Below, one piece after another: positions 38,641 to 53,501 of a stretch of 64,000 bases of DNA (within the stretch, counting starts at the first letter, position 1; the number at the start of each line of letters is the position of its first letter). The translations under genes and the position numbers were made by a program. Below the pieces are notes generated by a model, which worked only from the letters and a program-made list of their open reading frames with translations, was not told the origin of the DNA and did not search any database. Origin of the DNA: Gadus chalcogrammus (Eukaryota > Chordata > Actinopteri > Gadiformes > Gadidae); assembly GCF_026213295.1 (NCBI RefSeq), contig NC_079420.1, forward strand, positions 9,750,182 through 9,814,181, written 5' to 3'.

Positions 38641-41162
38641 TGACGCAGAAGAATACATGACGCTTCCCGGGTTAAACTGAGGGCGTACTTGGACTTGGGT
38701 ATTCAACCATTCCTTTGGGGCGTCATAGCAACGCTAACTCCTTCTTCACTATAATTTGTGTAGCGGTCTCCTTTCTCTGAAACAGGTTGAAATAATATGA
38801 GTTGAACTAATAACAAAAGCGATCATGCCAGGTTGCCTTGGTACTTCCATCAGAAGTGGAAGTGCCCAGTCTGGGGTCTTTTGTAAAAGGGATTTCAGCC
38901 CACCGACACACGATGGGGAGCTGCAGCCCGCCTCACATAATCACGAGGTAAACTAGTCCATCCAAGAAAAGAGCACGTTTACCCCTTCTTTAGCCATGTC
39001 AATGAGAAATGAAGAGTGACATGCAATGATTTGGTTCCTGTGATTAGTACGGAGAAAGCGATCCACAATACTTTTTTTTTTAGCAGTAAGTAATCAACAT
39101 GTGTTACTTCAACCATCGACAATCATTCCATATCCATAGGGCTAATGCATAGCACCCTGCTGAAGCTTATTATGAATCCTCTCACGACCGGCCAGATAAG
39201 CGCTCCATTGAATTACTGTCTTCAGACTCTGCCCCCAGGTCTCTGCAATACTAACAAAGTTTTGATTTACAAATTAAAAGTTGCAGGATGGGGGACTTTT
39301 TTGCAAATATAAAAAGACACATCTCGGAGTATATCGACACCTCGACTCTGCGAAGAAGCGTTGCGTGTCACAGAGGTTCTGATGTGTCAGGCAGACAAAT
39401 TAAACGTCTGATGTGTCATCTCGCTGCTATTCACGGCGGTGATTGGCCTTAATCCCTGCTTTCATTTCATATTCCACTAAGCCTTTGTCTCTGCGAGTGG
39501 ATTAATGGTGGGATCCACTATCCCCGGGCATAAATCACCATTTAACAGGATCGTCAAACCTCCTCTGCCGTTCAGAATTACGCCCTAATGTGTGTAATGA
39601 TACCCGGTCCTTCCTCCTAAACTTCCACTCAACTGGAAGCCAGCTCGGCCGGCGCTAAGCGAACCGCACACATCACCGATGTTGGTTTGAAAGGGCAGCC
39701 AATATTGGTTCAGGAGGCAGAGTTCTGCTCTCCTTGTTACTTGTTTCGACTGGAAGAGATACTGACAATCCCGAGCTTAGCTGCGGCAGAGAAAAGGAAC
39801 ATTGGATTCCTATGGCTTCTCCGAACCGATTAAAGAGTGAACCGTTGGGTTTCTGATGGGCTCTGGTACTCTGAAAAAATGGACTCGTTAGGCCATTCAC
39901 ATATTAAAGTCTGCGTTCAACAATTAATATCAGTCCGGACTTGGGCAATCATTGATTTCCAAATACAGGCGTGGTCTTAAGTTGGTCAAAGATACATCTT
40001 CTCTTTGCTCTTTGCTGAATCCGTTTGGAGCAAAAACATATTCTCCTTTGAGAAAAGCTGATCTCCACTCATCTTTAACAACGTTATTCAGGCTATTTCA
40101 GCTAACAACAGCTTTGATCGGCCCTGTCTTGTGAACACATTTGGAGAAGGCCTTTCCAACAACGGGCTTGAGGCCTGACTGATCCACAGAGAGCAACAGA
40201 ACGTTGACTCACACAGGACGTTCAAAAACACGTCTATTTCCGTATCCACATCTGAAGCAACGTCTCCTGTGTGTGGATCTATTCCAGTGAACTCCCTGGT
40301 TTGTAAGCCATCTCAGCGCGTAGTCAGAACCTCGGTAGGACCGACTGTGTGTGTGGGCTCTACCTGTGGATGACCTCCATAACGAGGTGTACTTTTTAAT
40401 TCCACGGCGGCCCCCCGGACCGGAGGGTGTTTTGGCGAGGCTGGGTCACGGGCAGCAGAAGTGTGCCAGGGAAGCTTTGTTACGATAGCATGCGTAGGAA
40501 CGGTGTCAGCGTTAGCCTCTAGCTAGCACATTAATCTCCTTTGTTCTTGGCACCACTCAGTACTCCACCAGCGAGCGCGGCGGCCCATGGGGGGGACGGC
40601 ATTGCAGGGCTGTGGAATATAGCAGAGGGAGAGACAACTCAGCACAAAATCAATGCAGGATAACAGAAAGTTATTCTGCATTCCGGCTACGATTTTTCAT
40701 CCTTCAAAAGATGTTGTTGTGTGCCTCTCCCCCATTTATTAACGAGTAGGTAAATAACCGCGGCTGACAGCCCCGGGAACAGGTTGTGTACGTGTTGTTT
40801 TCACTTGGCTCCAATTAGGGCCCCCTTGTGTCAGACGCGCTGATAATCACTACCGGGGTTTAAATCCCGCTTCAGTGGTGCGGTTTTCATCCAATCAGAA
40901 TGGGGTACAACTTTTTAATCATCTCCGGTTCGCCAGAGAGGTGTGTGCTATCCTTGAGGTTTCATATCAGAAGAATAAACTGAAAAGGAGACATCAAAAA
41001 ACACTTCTCACAATGGCAGCAGGACGGCCCTTGCAGACCATTAGTTGTGATTTTGTGAATCCCTGCATGAGCCGACCTAGACCTTTGATCTGTGCTCTGA
41101 TGGCAGGCGACGTGGTGAGGAGAGGTGCACAGCCTGAACCATCTAATAGCACGCCTCCGGCC
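38641..41162. other. Intron sequence, no other gene seen
   Basis: Unique sequence between the 29-bp minisatellite and the fold-back at 41163. Confidence 0.55.
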
Positions 41163-41307
41163 CCTAATGGTTCCTTTTCACCTCCCGGCAATCTTGGTTC
41201 TAAACGCTAGCTGGGTGGGGGGAACTGATTGCGATCCCCCTGCCTTACCCCCACCCAGCTGGATTTTAGAACCAAGATGCCCGCTATAGGTGAAGATTCT
41301 CATTAGG
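41163..41307. repeat. Fold-back element, ~58-bp imperfect arms
   Basis: The left arm (41163-41220) and right arm (41247-41307) pair through CCTAATG, TTCACCT, ATCTTGGTTCTAAA and AGCTGGGTGGGGG with a loop of about 26 nt. It could be a MITE remnant or a hairpin-forming transcript region. No TSD was identified. Confidence 0.8.
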
Positions 41308-41870
41308 TCCCATTAGTCCCAACTACCTGATGATCATAACATGCTTGGCGGTCCTGTTACATTCATTTGAAAGGCCTGTGATTCTGTACAGTGCGAGCAA
41401 CACATCTCCCCGGGGACTCTTGTGAAGTGATGCTTTTTATACGTAGCTGAGCCGCTGTTATTTATTTATTCTGTATCATTTTATTCTGTTTCTAGTTTTA
41501 TTTTCCCATTTTGTGTGGCACAGAATCAGTCATCGTGTTTTAGAGCAGAATCATTTCCCTCCAGAATGCATTAAAACACAGGCTATGTTCTTCAACATAC
41601 TTCCAACAGCTATTATATTTTTTGCGTTTCACTGGCTCAGCTGTTGATTTTAAGCTTATGCAAATGTCATGTCAGTTTTTTTATTTTCAAGATGAACTCA
41701 CTTTATATCTATTTGTTTTCACTCTATGCCACCCGAAAAAATAATTAGTTTTTTAACAATGCCACTGCCATTCCTATAAACCTGCACCATTGGTCCAGAA
41801 CCAACCGACATTATCATAACAACATATTATATTGACTTTGCTCATTTTCTGTGTGTGTTTTTGACTTCAG

Positions 41871-41999
41871 TCCAACCCAACTAACCAGGATCTGAACACC
41901 AAAGAGGCCTGGGCAAAGGGATTCACCGGTCGCGGTGTGGTGGTCACCATCCTGGACGACGGCATTGAGAAAGACCACCCAGACCTCCGCAGGAACTAC
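41871..41999 (+). CDS. furin: furin exon (start of catalytic domain, catalytic Asp)
   Basis: This 129-nt exon in phase 0 encodes 43 residues, the same number as human furin 125-167. It holds the subtilase Asp-box, TILDDGIEKDHPDL, with the catalytic Asp153 and the substrate-pocket Asp154, plus Asp162 of a structural calcium site. The upstream part (EAWAKGFTGRGVVV) is also typical of kexin-like convertases. The acceptor has a normal mixed T-rich/TG tract ending in TTGACTTCAG, and the donor is the strong consensus GTAAGT. Skipping would be in frame but would delete the catalytic Asp. The next intron is only 392 bp. Confidence 0.94.
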
Positions 42000-42391
42000 G
42001 TAAGTCCTCGAGCCCTTGAAGGGACGGAGGTCCCTTATAGTGTGAACCGGTCCACACATGAGGAGGTCCAGCACAGCTCTGGACTCAGAGCTGGGCATCT
42101 GGAACACGGCCAGCCAACAAAATTCACTAAACTTTAAGGTTTAGCAATGCAGAAAGACTTTGGCGATTATAAATCACCGGTTTTTAGAAAGCAGTCTTCT
42201 GATTGGACGCTCTTCCACATGGAGTTCTTAAGGTCGGAGAACCCGAGTTAGACATAGACTAGCGTTAAGGTTAGCTTGTGCTAAAACATTTAGCTCTATA
42301 GGAAAACACAACTCTGACAACAACGAGACTGGAAGCTCATCACATGTGGATCGCTTCAGACTTTAATGATCGACTCTGAATCCGCCCTCAG

Positions 42392-42468
42392 GATCCGGAA
42401 GCCAGCTACGACGTGAACGACGGAGATGCAGACCCACAGCCCCGCTACACCCAGCGCAATGAAAACAG
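42392..42468 (+). CDS. furin: furin exon (DVND segment before the catalytic His)
   Basis: This 77-nt exon starts in phase 0 and ends after two bases of an Arg codon. It encodes DPEASYDVND, then ADPQPRYTQRNENR, matching human furin 168-193. Where human furin has Asp191, one of the acidic residues lining the S2 pocket, this protein has Glu, as PCSK4, PCSK5 and PCSK6 also do. The acceptor CCGCCCTCAG has a weak pyrimidine tract and the donor is GTACCT. The preceding intron (42000-42391) is by far the shortest in the window, so splicing here may depend on intron definition. The split Arg codon joins correctly to the exon at 53811. Confidence 0.92.
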
Positions 42469-45400
42469 GTACCTCTGCCTGAGATGGGTAATGTGTTCTT
42501 ATTATTATTGCGACGAAATGAACTCTGCAGCTCTTACCAGAGCTTTGACAAGCAGGTGCAAACGGATCCACGTCCTGGGACCATGCATGCGATTCATGTG
42601 CTTAGATGGTTCCGGGATCTCGTTATTCAAACTCATAAAGTGCCACGTATTCCTCTGAGGATGCCTGTCCTATCCTTGTGATATCGACCAGATTTGTGGC
42701 TCACCAGAGTGTCTTTAATAGCCTTGGAACACGAGCTGACAGTGACATAAAACTAATACGTCTAAACACAGAATCAAATAAACCTCAAAAAGAACCGCAA
42801 AATCGTTCTTCTGTACCCAGTAAAGTTGACAGGCGCATTCAGACGAATTAGAACCCAATGATACAAAACGCATCTGAAAAAATACATCTGTGCTTCAATT
42901 GTTTACCAGTGCCCCAGGATAACTCGATCCGTGGGGAGCCAGGTTTTTTTTGCTCGCAAGCTGTTTTGCTCGCTCCAGTACGTGAACTAAGCCGGCGTGG
43001 TGACTGTGTCCAGACCACAAAGCCCCGAAGCTATTCCCACACACGGCTTGTGTATCTGACTCCTATTCACCCCCTCGCCAACTCTTGCGATGAACTTACT
43101 TGTGTGTCTTTGTGCCAATGTAATGACAGAATGCTGAGATTCTTGCTGTGCCCCCGGGGTGAATCTTAAGCACTATCATTCCCTCCTCCTACGCAACCTC
43201 CACCCCAACCTCCACCCCAACCTCCGCCCCCACTTCTGGTGCTCTGTCCTCAACTACAATCCAAACGGGGAGCTCCTTCCTGCCTCTAAATCGAGGGGAG
43301 GATTCGTCTCCGACCTTTTCAAGGGGTTACTGCCACAGTCTCTTTTTTCCGTTTGGTCGATTACTAAATTCCTTTGTTCCCTCCTTTTCGTTCTTCTCGT
43401 TTGATAATCACAGTCAAAGGGAGGAGGAGATAAAGCGAGCTTAGAGTTTTCCATGAAACACTCGGAGCGTTTTGGAAGTATTCTCTGTTCTAAAGTTTCT
43501 CAGTCACCGCCCTATTACCCGGCTGCTTCTGATGTCAACAGTGCAGTAATTCCTCCTTTTGGTTTTCCCTGGAACTCCGTCTTTCTCCCCGTCTCTCCGG
43601 TGGGCCTCGCGTCTCCTCCCCAGGCCTGCAGCGTGGCCCCCTCGCTGATGCCCTTGCCCGCAGCGACAGCAGACAGCTTCATGACTGTCCCTGCTCCGCA
43701 GCACCCCAGTCAGCTCTACTGATGAGGGTGGTGCTGGAGGGGTGGTGGAGGGGTGGTGGCGCTGGAGGGTGTTCCTCGAGGATGGTGGTGGGGGTATGTT
43801 GGTGCTGGAGGCCGCGGAGAACACCAAACCTTTTTTAGAAGGCGTCTTTGCTCTCGTTGCTTAGCGCTCGGCCCAAGATGTACGTCACTTTTCCACACAA
43901 GCATCATTGATGTTCTATCGACCCTAATGCTGTGAAATCAAAATATTCACCTGTGCGCCGCAGGTTTTATGGAAACGCTGGGGTCGACAGTTCCGTCTGA
44001 CAGTTTGTTCGTTGTCGGATTTGTAGCGCATTGATTGAAAACTGCTAAAACCCCCAGGTGTCCAGATATTGAAAAAATAACTTTTTGGACCAATCGGAAT
44101 CAAGCATTGAACAATGGCTGCGCTGTAAGACGATAACAGGCACACGCCACTCTGGGGGTACACGGCGTTCCAGCCCATTCAGACGGAGCAGCCAGCGAAC
44201 GGGATATGGAGCAGAACAGTCTTTATTCTCGTCTGAGGGACGAGCTCGCTGTCGGTAAGCAGGCACAAAGGGAGATTGAAATGAGTTTTTCAAATAAATT
44301 ATAGTGTCACATAAATGCGCCGGATGTCTCGGTCCAATAGGCTTCAAGTTTTTTTTTCCCGCAATATTGGATTTCTTTGTCGCCTTCCTTCCAAGGAGGG
44401 ATGAATGCGACAGGGTTTGGCATCTGGTGTTCCCCCCTATACCACCACCGATGGAAATAAGTACGGTAATACCGCTGTCAATCTCTCCCGCCAAATTAGC
44501 CAATGTCAGCCGGTTGTTGTCATGTCTAGTTGCTAAGCAACTGTCACCAGGGCCGAGCCCAGCAGACGCCAGGGTATGTAACTTGTATTAGCATAGCGCC
44601 GATGGAATGAAATACAAATTAGAATTACGTTTTGTCGACTTTTTTATTTTTTACTCGGGGAGCGGGAAATTTGAGTTATTGCAGCGTTTGCATTCCACCC
44701 GGGCAGCGCACAAACAGAAACTCATTTCGTCAGTACTGGCGACGCGACCAACCTGACAAAAAGCAATTTGAGCATGAAATGAGAATTAGCCACATTTCCC
44801 TGGTAACAACACACTGTGTGTTACGGCCGGCTTGAGCGATGTGGGAGGGGTGTTGGGGAGGGGGAGGAGGACAATAAATCTCCAAATACAACAATATGCC
44901 AGCAGTGCTCCCAGGAAACCCTGGCCACTCCAGACTTCAAAAAGCCCCAGCACAGACCATTAGATAAATGGGTTCATCAGAAAATAAGAGGCAGAGTGGG
45001 TGTGTCTCACTCCTTCTTCTGGGGAGGCTGGGTTCATCTGTAGTGGAGACACGGCGCACTGGGTTTGATTCACATCCATTAAGAGCTGTTCCTTTGTGCT
45101 CGGATCTGGCAGCGCTGCCTGGTTTTGTTGGAGGGAGGTCGAAGCTGGCTGGCACGAGGCCTCCGCCCAAGTAAATAATCACTTTGTCCTCCATCATTGT
45201 ATGTTTAAATACTCAATAAAGGAGTAATCAGTGTGTGTGTGTGGCCCGATTTAAACTGGATTCTGTTTTGTAAGTGTTGCGTTTTCATGATCCGTTGACA
45301 AGGTTTGTCCGTAGAGAAGTTTTAAAAGTGATTTGATTTGTTAACTCTGCCGTGCCGTTGCTGGACAGAATATTTCAGGTGTAAATATGACCCGAGTCGT

Positions 45401-47383
45401 TCATCTTAATTGTGGATTATGCGCGCGGAAGCGATGAATCTTATAGGAAACCTGAGTTCAGGTTACCTCTAGGAGTGTTGCTATCTGCCGTTTGAGTGAC
45501 AGAAATCCTACGGAAACATTTTCCCAAACGTGACTGAAACATAGAAGCCTCACCACTCTCCCTCCCTACATTTACGTCTCTTTAGTCTTCCCTTCCAAGA
45601 CAAGCATCTGAGAGACAGCTGGAGCTAATCACTCCCATGTGTCTGGGCGAGATAAACGCAAAACGTGAACCTCCTCGCTGGGGCTGATCCTATTCCCCGG
45701 CCAGACGCCGTGAACGGAAAGCGCTAGCATTCCCGCGCGGTAACGCTAAGAGTATTCCTACAAAGCCGCCACCCTCGGTCAAACCGAGCCAGTATTGGCG
45801 CCCGCCTCTCTGCCTCATCGTCTCCCCCCCTCCGCGCTCACCCCTCGCCAGGACGAGTGTCTCAGAGATGCCGGGGAGACGGAGGCCCGCTTTAGCTCTC
45901 CGTCGAGGCATTAGTGCACTTTATATTCAGCGGGAGGGGCCACCGTGTGATGGAGAGCTTGTGTTCCCTATCTTGCTCAGTGAGGTAGTGGGGCTGGTCT
46001 GTGATTGAAGACGGTAATCTTGGAGCCAAAAATCTCAGAACCCCCCCCCCACATTACAGATCACCTGGGGTCCATCAGCGTTAGCCTAGCGTCAGCGGGC
46101 TGATGAATGGGCTCTTTAAGCGTGCGTGGCAGCGGCAGGCGGCGGAGTGTGTGAAGGCAGGCCCAGAACTAAGTTAGAGATTTAACAAATCTAATTAGGT
46201 TGGGTTGTTTTTTCATGAGGTTGCCTTGATTGTCCTTAAGACTCCGTTTCAGACGCCCCCCAAGGTTCCGGCTGTTAGTTTTTCTTCGGCACCGGCCTTG
46301 CGTTGCAATGTGTTTTCATAATCCTGAGCTTGAGTTAACGTGCGGAATGGGCTTCTTCGTCGGTGTCCTTGCGAACACCTCATCATCCGACGAAGAGAGT
46401 GCTGCAGTCAGCAGAAGCACGCAGCCCGGCTTCCCTTGTGTACGACGTCCGCACAGCTGTGGGCAGAACAAACACAGCCCCTCCCCCTGTGCCCCCCCCC
46501 CCGGCCCACGTATGATTAATACACCGATCGTCTCCGAGAGCACAAAAAGCTCAGAAAGTCTGCGTCGTCGGCCTATGAGGGGAAGGCAAGCTGCCCGCTG
46601 GCGTTCGCTGCAGACGGGACGCAGCGTTTCCACCGACGGTCCGAGTGGAGAACCATCCAATCCCAGAGTCCACACTTACTATTTGAACAGATAGGCTTAA
46701 GGGAAGGAGCTAAGCCAGGCACAAAATAACCTAATCCTTTTAGCAGCTCCCTGTATTCAGACCCATTTATTACACTACTCGGAGCAGAGCCGGGGCCCGG
46801 GGAAGGAGACGGAGCCACCAGTCACAGCTCAACATTCATCACACTTAGCGCTTTCCTTAACAAACTACCTGTGCTTTGCGAGCGCGTCTGTCGGAGAATG
46901 GATGTGCCCGTTGGTTATTGGTTTGTGTTATCAACATCAATGCTTGTGTCAGGTTCTAGCTGTTTTTGTTGATGCCATGGTCATGTTTGCCACCACGGCT
47001 AATATTTATTTATAGATATTAAAAGAGATAGAAAAAAAAAGTTAACCAATTATATTTGTTTACATTGGTGTGAGTGGAGTGCTGTAACCCTGAGATATGT
47101 GGGGAAGTCGTTGCGCTGTGGTGCGCTCTTTGAAAGCGGCTGTATGCCGAAGAGGTTTTGAAATGTTTTCCTATTTACTTAGCACGCTCCAGGAATATCC
47201 TGTTTAGAATTCGGCTAATTACGGACTTCAAAAGGAGATCCGCGCTCGCTCACAGCAGTTCCACAGGCAGCACATCCTACAGGTTAACTGCTTCCAAGCC
47301 TCTTCATTTAAAGGGCTGTAGGACCTTGACCAGAGTGTGTGTTAGCTAACAGATAACAGCATGCACTCAAGCCCCGCAGTATG
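42469..47383. other. First part of the 11.3-kb intron
   Basis: Largely unique. Small CCACCCCAACCTC and GGTGGTGGAGG tandem motifs lie near 43200 and 43730. No exon fits between the flanking ones, whose phases join directly. Confidence 0.6.
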
Positions 47384-47815
<432 letters not shown>

Positions 47816-48449
47816 CTCTATAGAGACAGCTCAGCAGAAGGCTTTGTGTTTTAAGTGGTAAGGCCGTGTGCTGCTGTACGTTATAACCCCAGAGTGCTGC
47901 GGTGGCGTTCACACATTCAACTGGCCTCACAACAGGGTGCTGCACCCCAACGCGCCACATAGCACCTCGCGCCTTCCTCCGCTCACCAGCTTCATTAGCG
48001 GCCCACCTCGTTATTCTAGAGTGCTTCTTTCTCTCCCTGAATGTCATACAAACCTTTAACTTACCATCGGCCCCCAAGGCCGCTGCTATAGTCACCCTGT
48101 CTGGGTTTTCTTTAATTTGTGTATTTCTTTCAACGGGAGAAATACAAGCACAATGCCTCGGATATCTTTTTTTCCGTTTCATGGCTGCACGACGGATGAT
48201 CGCTGGGGTGTTCTGCCTGCCTGGCTACTTCTGAACCGGAGCCCATCGGGGCCTGTGTGGGGATGTCTAGTGGTGGCAAGATAGGAAACCAATCTATTTC
48301 TGAATTGCACAGGAGGTTTGAGTATAGGTACAGACACACAGACAGACACACACACACACCAAATAATCAGAGGTTTGTTGGGTCTCTGTTGAGCCAACAC
48401 ACTCACAGATAATAATGTTCAAGAGCCTACCTGAGATAAACTCTACCTC

Positions 48450-48486
48450 TCTCTCTTCGTCTTTGTCCGTCTCCCTCTCTCTCTCG

Positions 48487-48554
<68 letters not shown>

Positions 48555-48705
48555 CTCTTCCTCTCTCTCTCTCTCTCCCTCTCTGTATCAATCTCCCTCA
48601 ATATCTCCCTCACTCTATCATCATCACTCCCTCCCCCAGCTCTTTCCGTCTCCCCCCAAGCCTCTCTGTCTCTGTCACTCTCTCTCTCTCTGTCTTTGTG
48701 TAATG
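48450..48705. repeat. (CT)n microsatellite and CT-rich flanks
   Basis: Long CT run at about 48498-48551. Confidence 0.94.
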
Positions 48706-49558
48706 CTAGACTATTTTCTATCGCTTGCACAAAGGCCAGCCTGAGACTCTCATGTTGAGACAACAAGCCTCCTGCTGTTCTGCCAGGAATGCAAGCACGT
48801 AGAAATGGGGACATAGAACAGATCTGAGGCTTTGGCACGGTGCGGTTGGACCCACCTCGCTTGCCAGTACATACATTAGCGATGTGGAAGTGGCACCGTT
48901 AAGGCTTGAATCGGCCAAATCTATTGTCGTGCTTCAATGCGGAAACATCCGGATTTAACGTTCGTCACCGCAGATGGGAAATGTACCTTGCTCCTGGGGG
49001 AGTTCTGGGAAAGGAATGGCTTAACCCAATTCTTTGTGCAATGCATGCAAGAGCGGTTGTCGTCCTGTTTTGGTGTTTACAGGAGGGAACATCTTCAAGA
49101 GTGTGGTAAGGACAGCTTCTCCTCCACAAACCTAGAAGCATAACGCCGGAACAGTAGCTGTCAAAACGAGCCGAGAGAGCACAACTGTCACTCTCAAACA
49201 CAGAGGAACCCTATTCCGAGATGATCAGACCGCTAAATGTTATTCCTGTTGTAACTTTTTGTCCGATCATAAGTTTTATTTTTCGTTAAACTGTGACATT
49301 GCCGTCATAGTCGGATGTCATTGTTTATTGAGCCTCTCTGAGATTAAAATTCCATTAATTTAATCGCTGGATCATTATACAAAAGCAGAGGGGGAGAAAA
49401 CGCCACATTTTTCAATCAGTCTCCCCACCTCCCCATCTCAGGCCCAGCTGGGCTACTTAGCCGCGGCTACGCCTGGGCGATTCATAAATAGGTGGCAGAC
49501 ATGATGGATTTCTTCAGAGGACAACATGGTACAAAGTAAATGGGTATAGACCGTTGGG

Positions 49559-49719
49559 CACACACACACATTCACACACACACACACACACACACACGCA
49601 CGCGCACACACGTACACACACGCACGTGTACCAAGTAACCACACAGAACACACATGTAAACACACGATCACACGCACAAACACACACAAACACGTCTGAC
49701 AAATACACACACAAACACA

Positions 49720-49753
<34 letters not shown>
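49559..49753. repeat. CA-rich array
   Basis: Imperfect CA with short perfect cores at 49575-49597 and 49721-49752. Confidence 0.94.
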
Positions 49754-49754
<1 letters not shown>

Positions 49755-52399
49755 TAAAGGACGAAAGGTCGTATGCCACAGTTCAGGCCAAAGAGTTTGG
49801 ATTCGCAGGTGTTTGGAATAGCAGCCGTTTGACTCATTTGGATGCAGCCTTTCCTCCAGAGCGGCACAGAACGAGAGTGAGAATGGAACCTGAGTGCTGT
49901 GATTAGAATGTAATAGCTCCTGTGAAAAATGGCATGGCACCATATGCTGAGCCTTCCCCATGGGGTAAGGACTGGGGAATCGGAGACAAATAATAGGCAG
50001 AAACAATAAAAGGTTTCGGCTGACTTTAAATGCCCCCCAAAAAATAGAAATGCTTGTACAGCCAGGAGAAAGGTAATTAATGGTGTGACAGGACCCAATC
50101 TTTAATAGGGCTATGGTTTGTTTTGCCAGGCACAACACCATCTCTCTTTTATCGAACCCCTAAGTTTGTTTTGCTCCCTATATCTAAAAGAACAACAATA
50201 TCCTGCGTCGTGGAGGGTGAAAAGAGCTACCATAAAGGTCTTTGCGGGAGTACACACGTTGGTGAAAGGATTGGGTTTTCGGCAGCGTGTTGCAGAGCAG
50301 AACGATCTCATCATCTTCTCTGCTGGAGGCGCTACGGCCGCGGGGCGACACTAAAAAGAACCGGGAGACATGCGTCTTCCACCCGGCCGGCTGAAGTGAG
50401 CGGATCAGACGGCAGCCAGCAAGGCGTGCGGGGGCGCGGCCATGGCAACGCGTCAACACGGTTCTAATTATCTCCTGATCCAATTATGTCCTCACGTCGC
50501 TTGACGATACCGAGACACAGATATGAGCGAGTCCTCGTGAGACAACGGCGGCGGTCTGGTTTTGATTAGATTGTGGCAATGTCTTTTTTTTTTTCACGCA
50601 TTTGGTTAAAGATGGTTCATTAACTAACATGCTGGGGTTTATTTCCAAGCCAAATAAAGACTACAAACCCCTCCGCAAGTGGTTCTAATTGGAGGAGTCT
50701 GTTATACCGTGGGTCGTGCAACACGTTGATTGGGGAAGGTGTCGACTGCGTTGCAGGGGTTAGTGTTGAAATTGGGCCCAATCTGGCAACACTTGGTCGT
50801 CTATTTATCTCGTATTTAAAACCCGAAATGCCACATGAGTCCGAACCCCCTCTCTGCCAAACGCAACAGTGCCCTGTTATGTAGGCCTACGCAACATCTG
50901 CCCTGGACGTCTGGATAGAAAGGTCCCTGCATTAGCATGCGCTGGCACATGCACGACGATGTCATCTGAATAATTATTATCAATTTCTATCCAGAAATGT
51001 TCCAGTTTTTCCTTTTGTTGTTGTTGTAGTTCCTAGGATACCGAGAGAGAGCAAAGAATCGCATAGAGATGCTAATCAGACAAATTAAACATGGCATTAC
51101 CAGCGGCTATTCTATTCCACGGGCCGGTCGCCAGCTTTTATGATAACAAGCCTCTGGATTACGAAGATGTCTGCCTAAGAGGAAAATGATCACATAATGC
51201 AACCGAACGATTTGGCTGAGGTGGTTTTATTACATGTAATTCGTTTTGGATGGAATTTATAGTTGAAACCTTGGATTCTCTTTATTTTTGAGGTTGAGGC
51301 AATGTGTGCTAGTATCTAGGATGAATAATACATTTGTGCAATAGATAGAAAATTGAAACAGGGCATCATGGCATTAACCTTGTTTTGTTGGGCAATGTTG
51401 TCTTCTTCTCTGGCTGCTCCAAGAGTCTGCCAAACATTCACCTTTTATTCATTACTTACGTTATGTGTTGCTTTGATATTGTGTCAGTGTGCAGCATCTG
51501 AGCCATGATGTATACAAAATGTATGTATACAATTACGTTTGGGATGGACGTTTCGGCGAAAGCGATGGCATACACACACTCAAAAAAAGCTTAAGTCGCA
51601 AAGAAGAAGAATAAAAATGTGCGTGGTACCTCGACAATATGCGTTTTTATTGGAAAAATGTACACATTCATTGATCAGTCACAACAAATTAAATTCATCA
51701 AATATGTGAGCTGCGTGGTTTCAGGGGTAGCAGGGTCCATACGAATCACCATGGCAACAATATAAATATCGTCGATAGTTGAAGCAACTAATAAACTATA
51801 AATCGTTAAAATTCACTGAATGTCGGTACTAATCATTCTCTTTTTATTATCTACAGTAATAATAATAAATGATGAACATTTAAATGACAAAACTATATTC
51901 ATGTATTGAATTTTCCATAGAGAATAAAGCAAATGTCATCCACTTTGTTTTGGCAGACAGACACTCTACATCGATAAGGGAGCTGGGCCAGAAAACTTTG
52001 GGTCACATTGATGAACAACCTGTTCTGTCAGCTGCATTGGGGAACACGCTTTTCTGGTATTAAAGGCCACTGTGTAAGGTTGGCCTCTATATAAAGCCCA
52101 TTTGAAGACAGAGTTTTACTTAAAGGTGGATCAAACGTCCTCGAAGGACACCTTGAAGGAGTTGGACGTTTGTGTGGAGAGAAAGCTGTAAAGCAGCAGG
52201 TACATCCACAACTTTTGGTCCTCAGGCTTGTCTACGTCAGCTCGCACCTAGTTCTCTTCCTGACCCATTTCAATTGAACCAAGCCGCACAATCACAGGGG
52301 ACTCGAACTGAACTCATTATACCATCCCTAAGTGGAACAGTGAAAAAACACAGAGGGTTTGGTTATTCCTAAAAACATCTGAAAAAACACTGACACGGG
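49754..52399. other. Unique part of the 11.3-kb intron
   Basis: AT-rich sequence free of long simple repeats. No exon or RNA gene recognised. Confidence 0.55.
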
Positions 52400-52556
52400 G
52401 TATCAACCATGCAGGGTGACAGCCAGCTCGTCGGGAGCAGTCAGGATGACGCGTCTTGCTCAGGGACACCTCAACCCTCAGCTAGAAGGAACCGGGGATT
52501 GGACCAGCCACCTTCCGGTTACCAACCAACCCGCTGTACCTCCTGATCCACATTCC
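52400..52556 (-). mobile_element. Teleost SINE-like repeat, copy 2 (truncated)
   Basis: It shares the tRNA-like half and CTTGCTCAGGGACACCTCAA with the copies at 16576 and 61240 but lacks the GACTGCATTTATA end, so it is a truncated copy in the same orientation. Confidence 0.7.
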
Positions 52557-53402
52557 ACTCCATGTTTAATTCTTCATGCACATCCATGATTTACCAGCAA
52601 CTATTTTCTCCTTGCATATGGATCGGGGCTTTGCGTTGAAACTGACCTGAAGTCAGGACCGCCCTGAGTAGGACCACCACACGCATGTGTCGAGAAATAT
52701 AAAAATGATGCAGCTCTCCTCGAGCACCGCGGTATTAAAAATAGCAACGTTGCATCGTAAAGGCCCCGCTTTTATCCAAGTGCATTATATACGGCAAACA
52801 CTAAACATTGATATGAATTTGAAATGAGATCAAGGGCATCTTCCCCTACGGCCCCTGGCGGCTGCATTAGCATACTACGAAATTCACCGCGGCCAATAAA
52901 AATATGTCTCATTTAAGTAAGCAACCATAAACCAAAGTGAGCTAGATGGCTTTGCCGTAAAATATTCGGTACTTAACTTATGCCGGCCCGACTGTGAATT
53001 GTTGCTTCGAAAGCTTGAATAGATTGGCGCTGTCACACTGAGCGCCACTCATAAATCCACATGATGTACGGCCGCCTCCTACAAAACCACCAGCAACAAG
53101 CGGAGGGAGGCCGTAACGTAAAGAAGAACAGCGTTCAGGCCTCTCCTCATCCCCCAGTGAGCTCCACCGAGGCTGGGGACGAACAGATTGGCTCCGGCCG
53201 TGCTGCGACGTGCCGTGGAGAGATTTGGAGTGGAGGGATGATGTATTTATGGAGACGGAGAGGGTAAAAATGGGATTGGATTAGACTTTATTGAAATTTT
53301 CGTTTCGATTGAATGATGGTGTTGTTTTATTTGTCTTTTTGACATGATAAGCCAATGAAAACAATATATATTTTTCGGAACAAAACTGTTTTTGTTAACA
53401 AG

Positions 53403-53428
53403 CACTCTCTTCCCTCGTCCTCTGTCCC

Positions 53429-53501
<73 letters not shown>

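Noticed and set aside
37942..38706. 254-codon minus-strand frame with a ~29-residue period
   Set aside because: Produced by the 29-bp minisatellite read through three frames; no coding signal.
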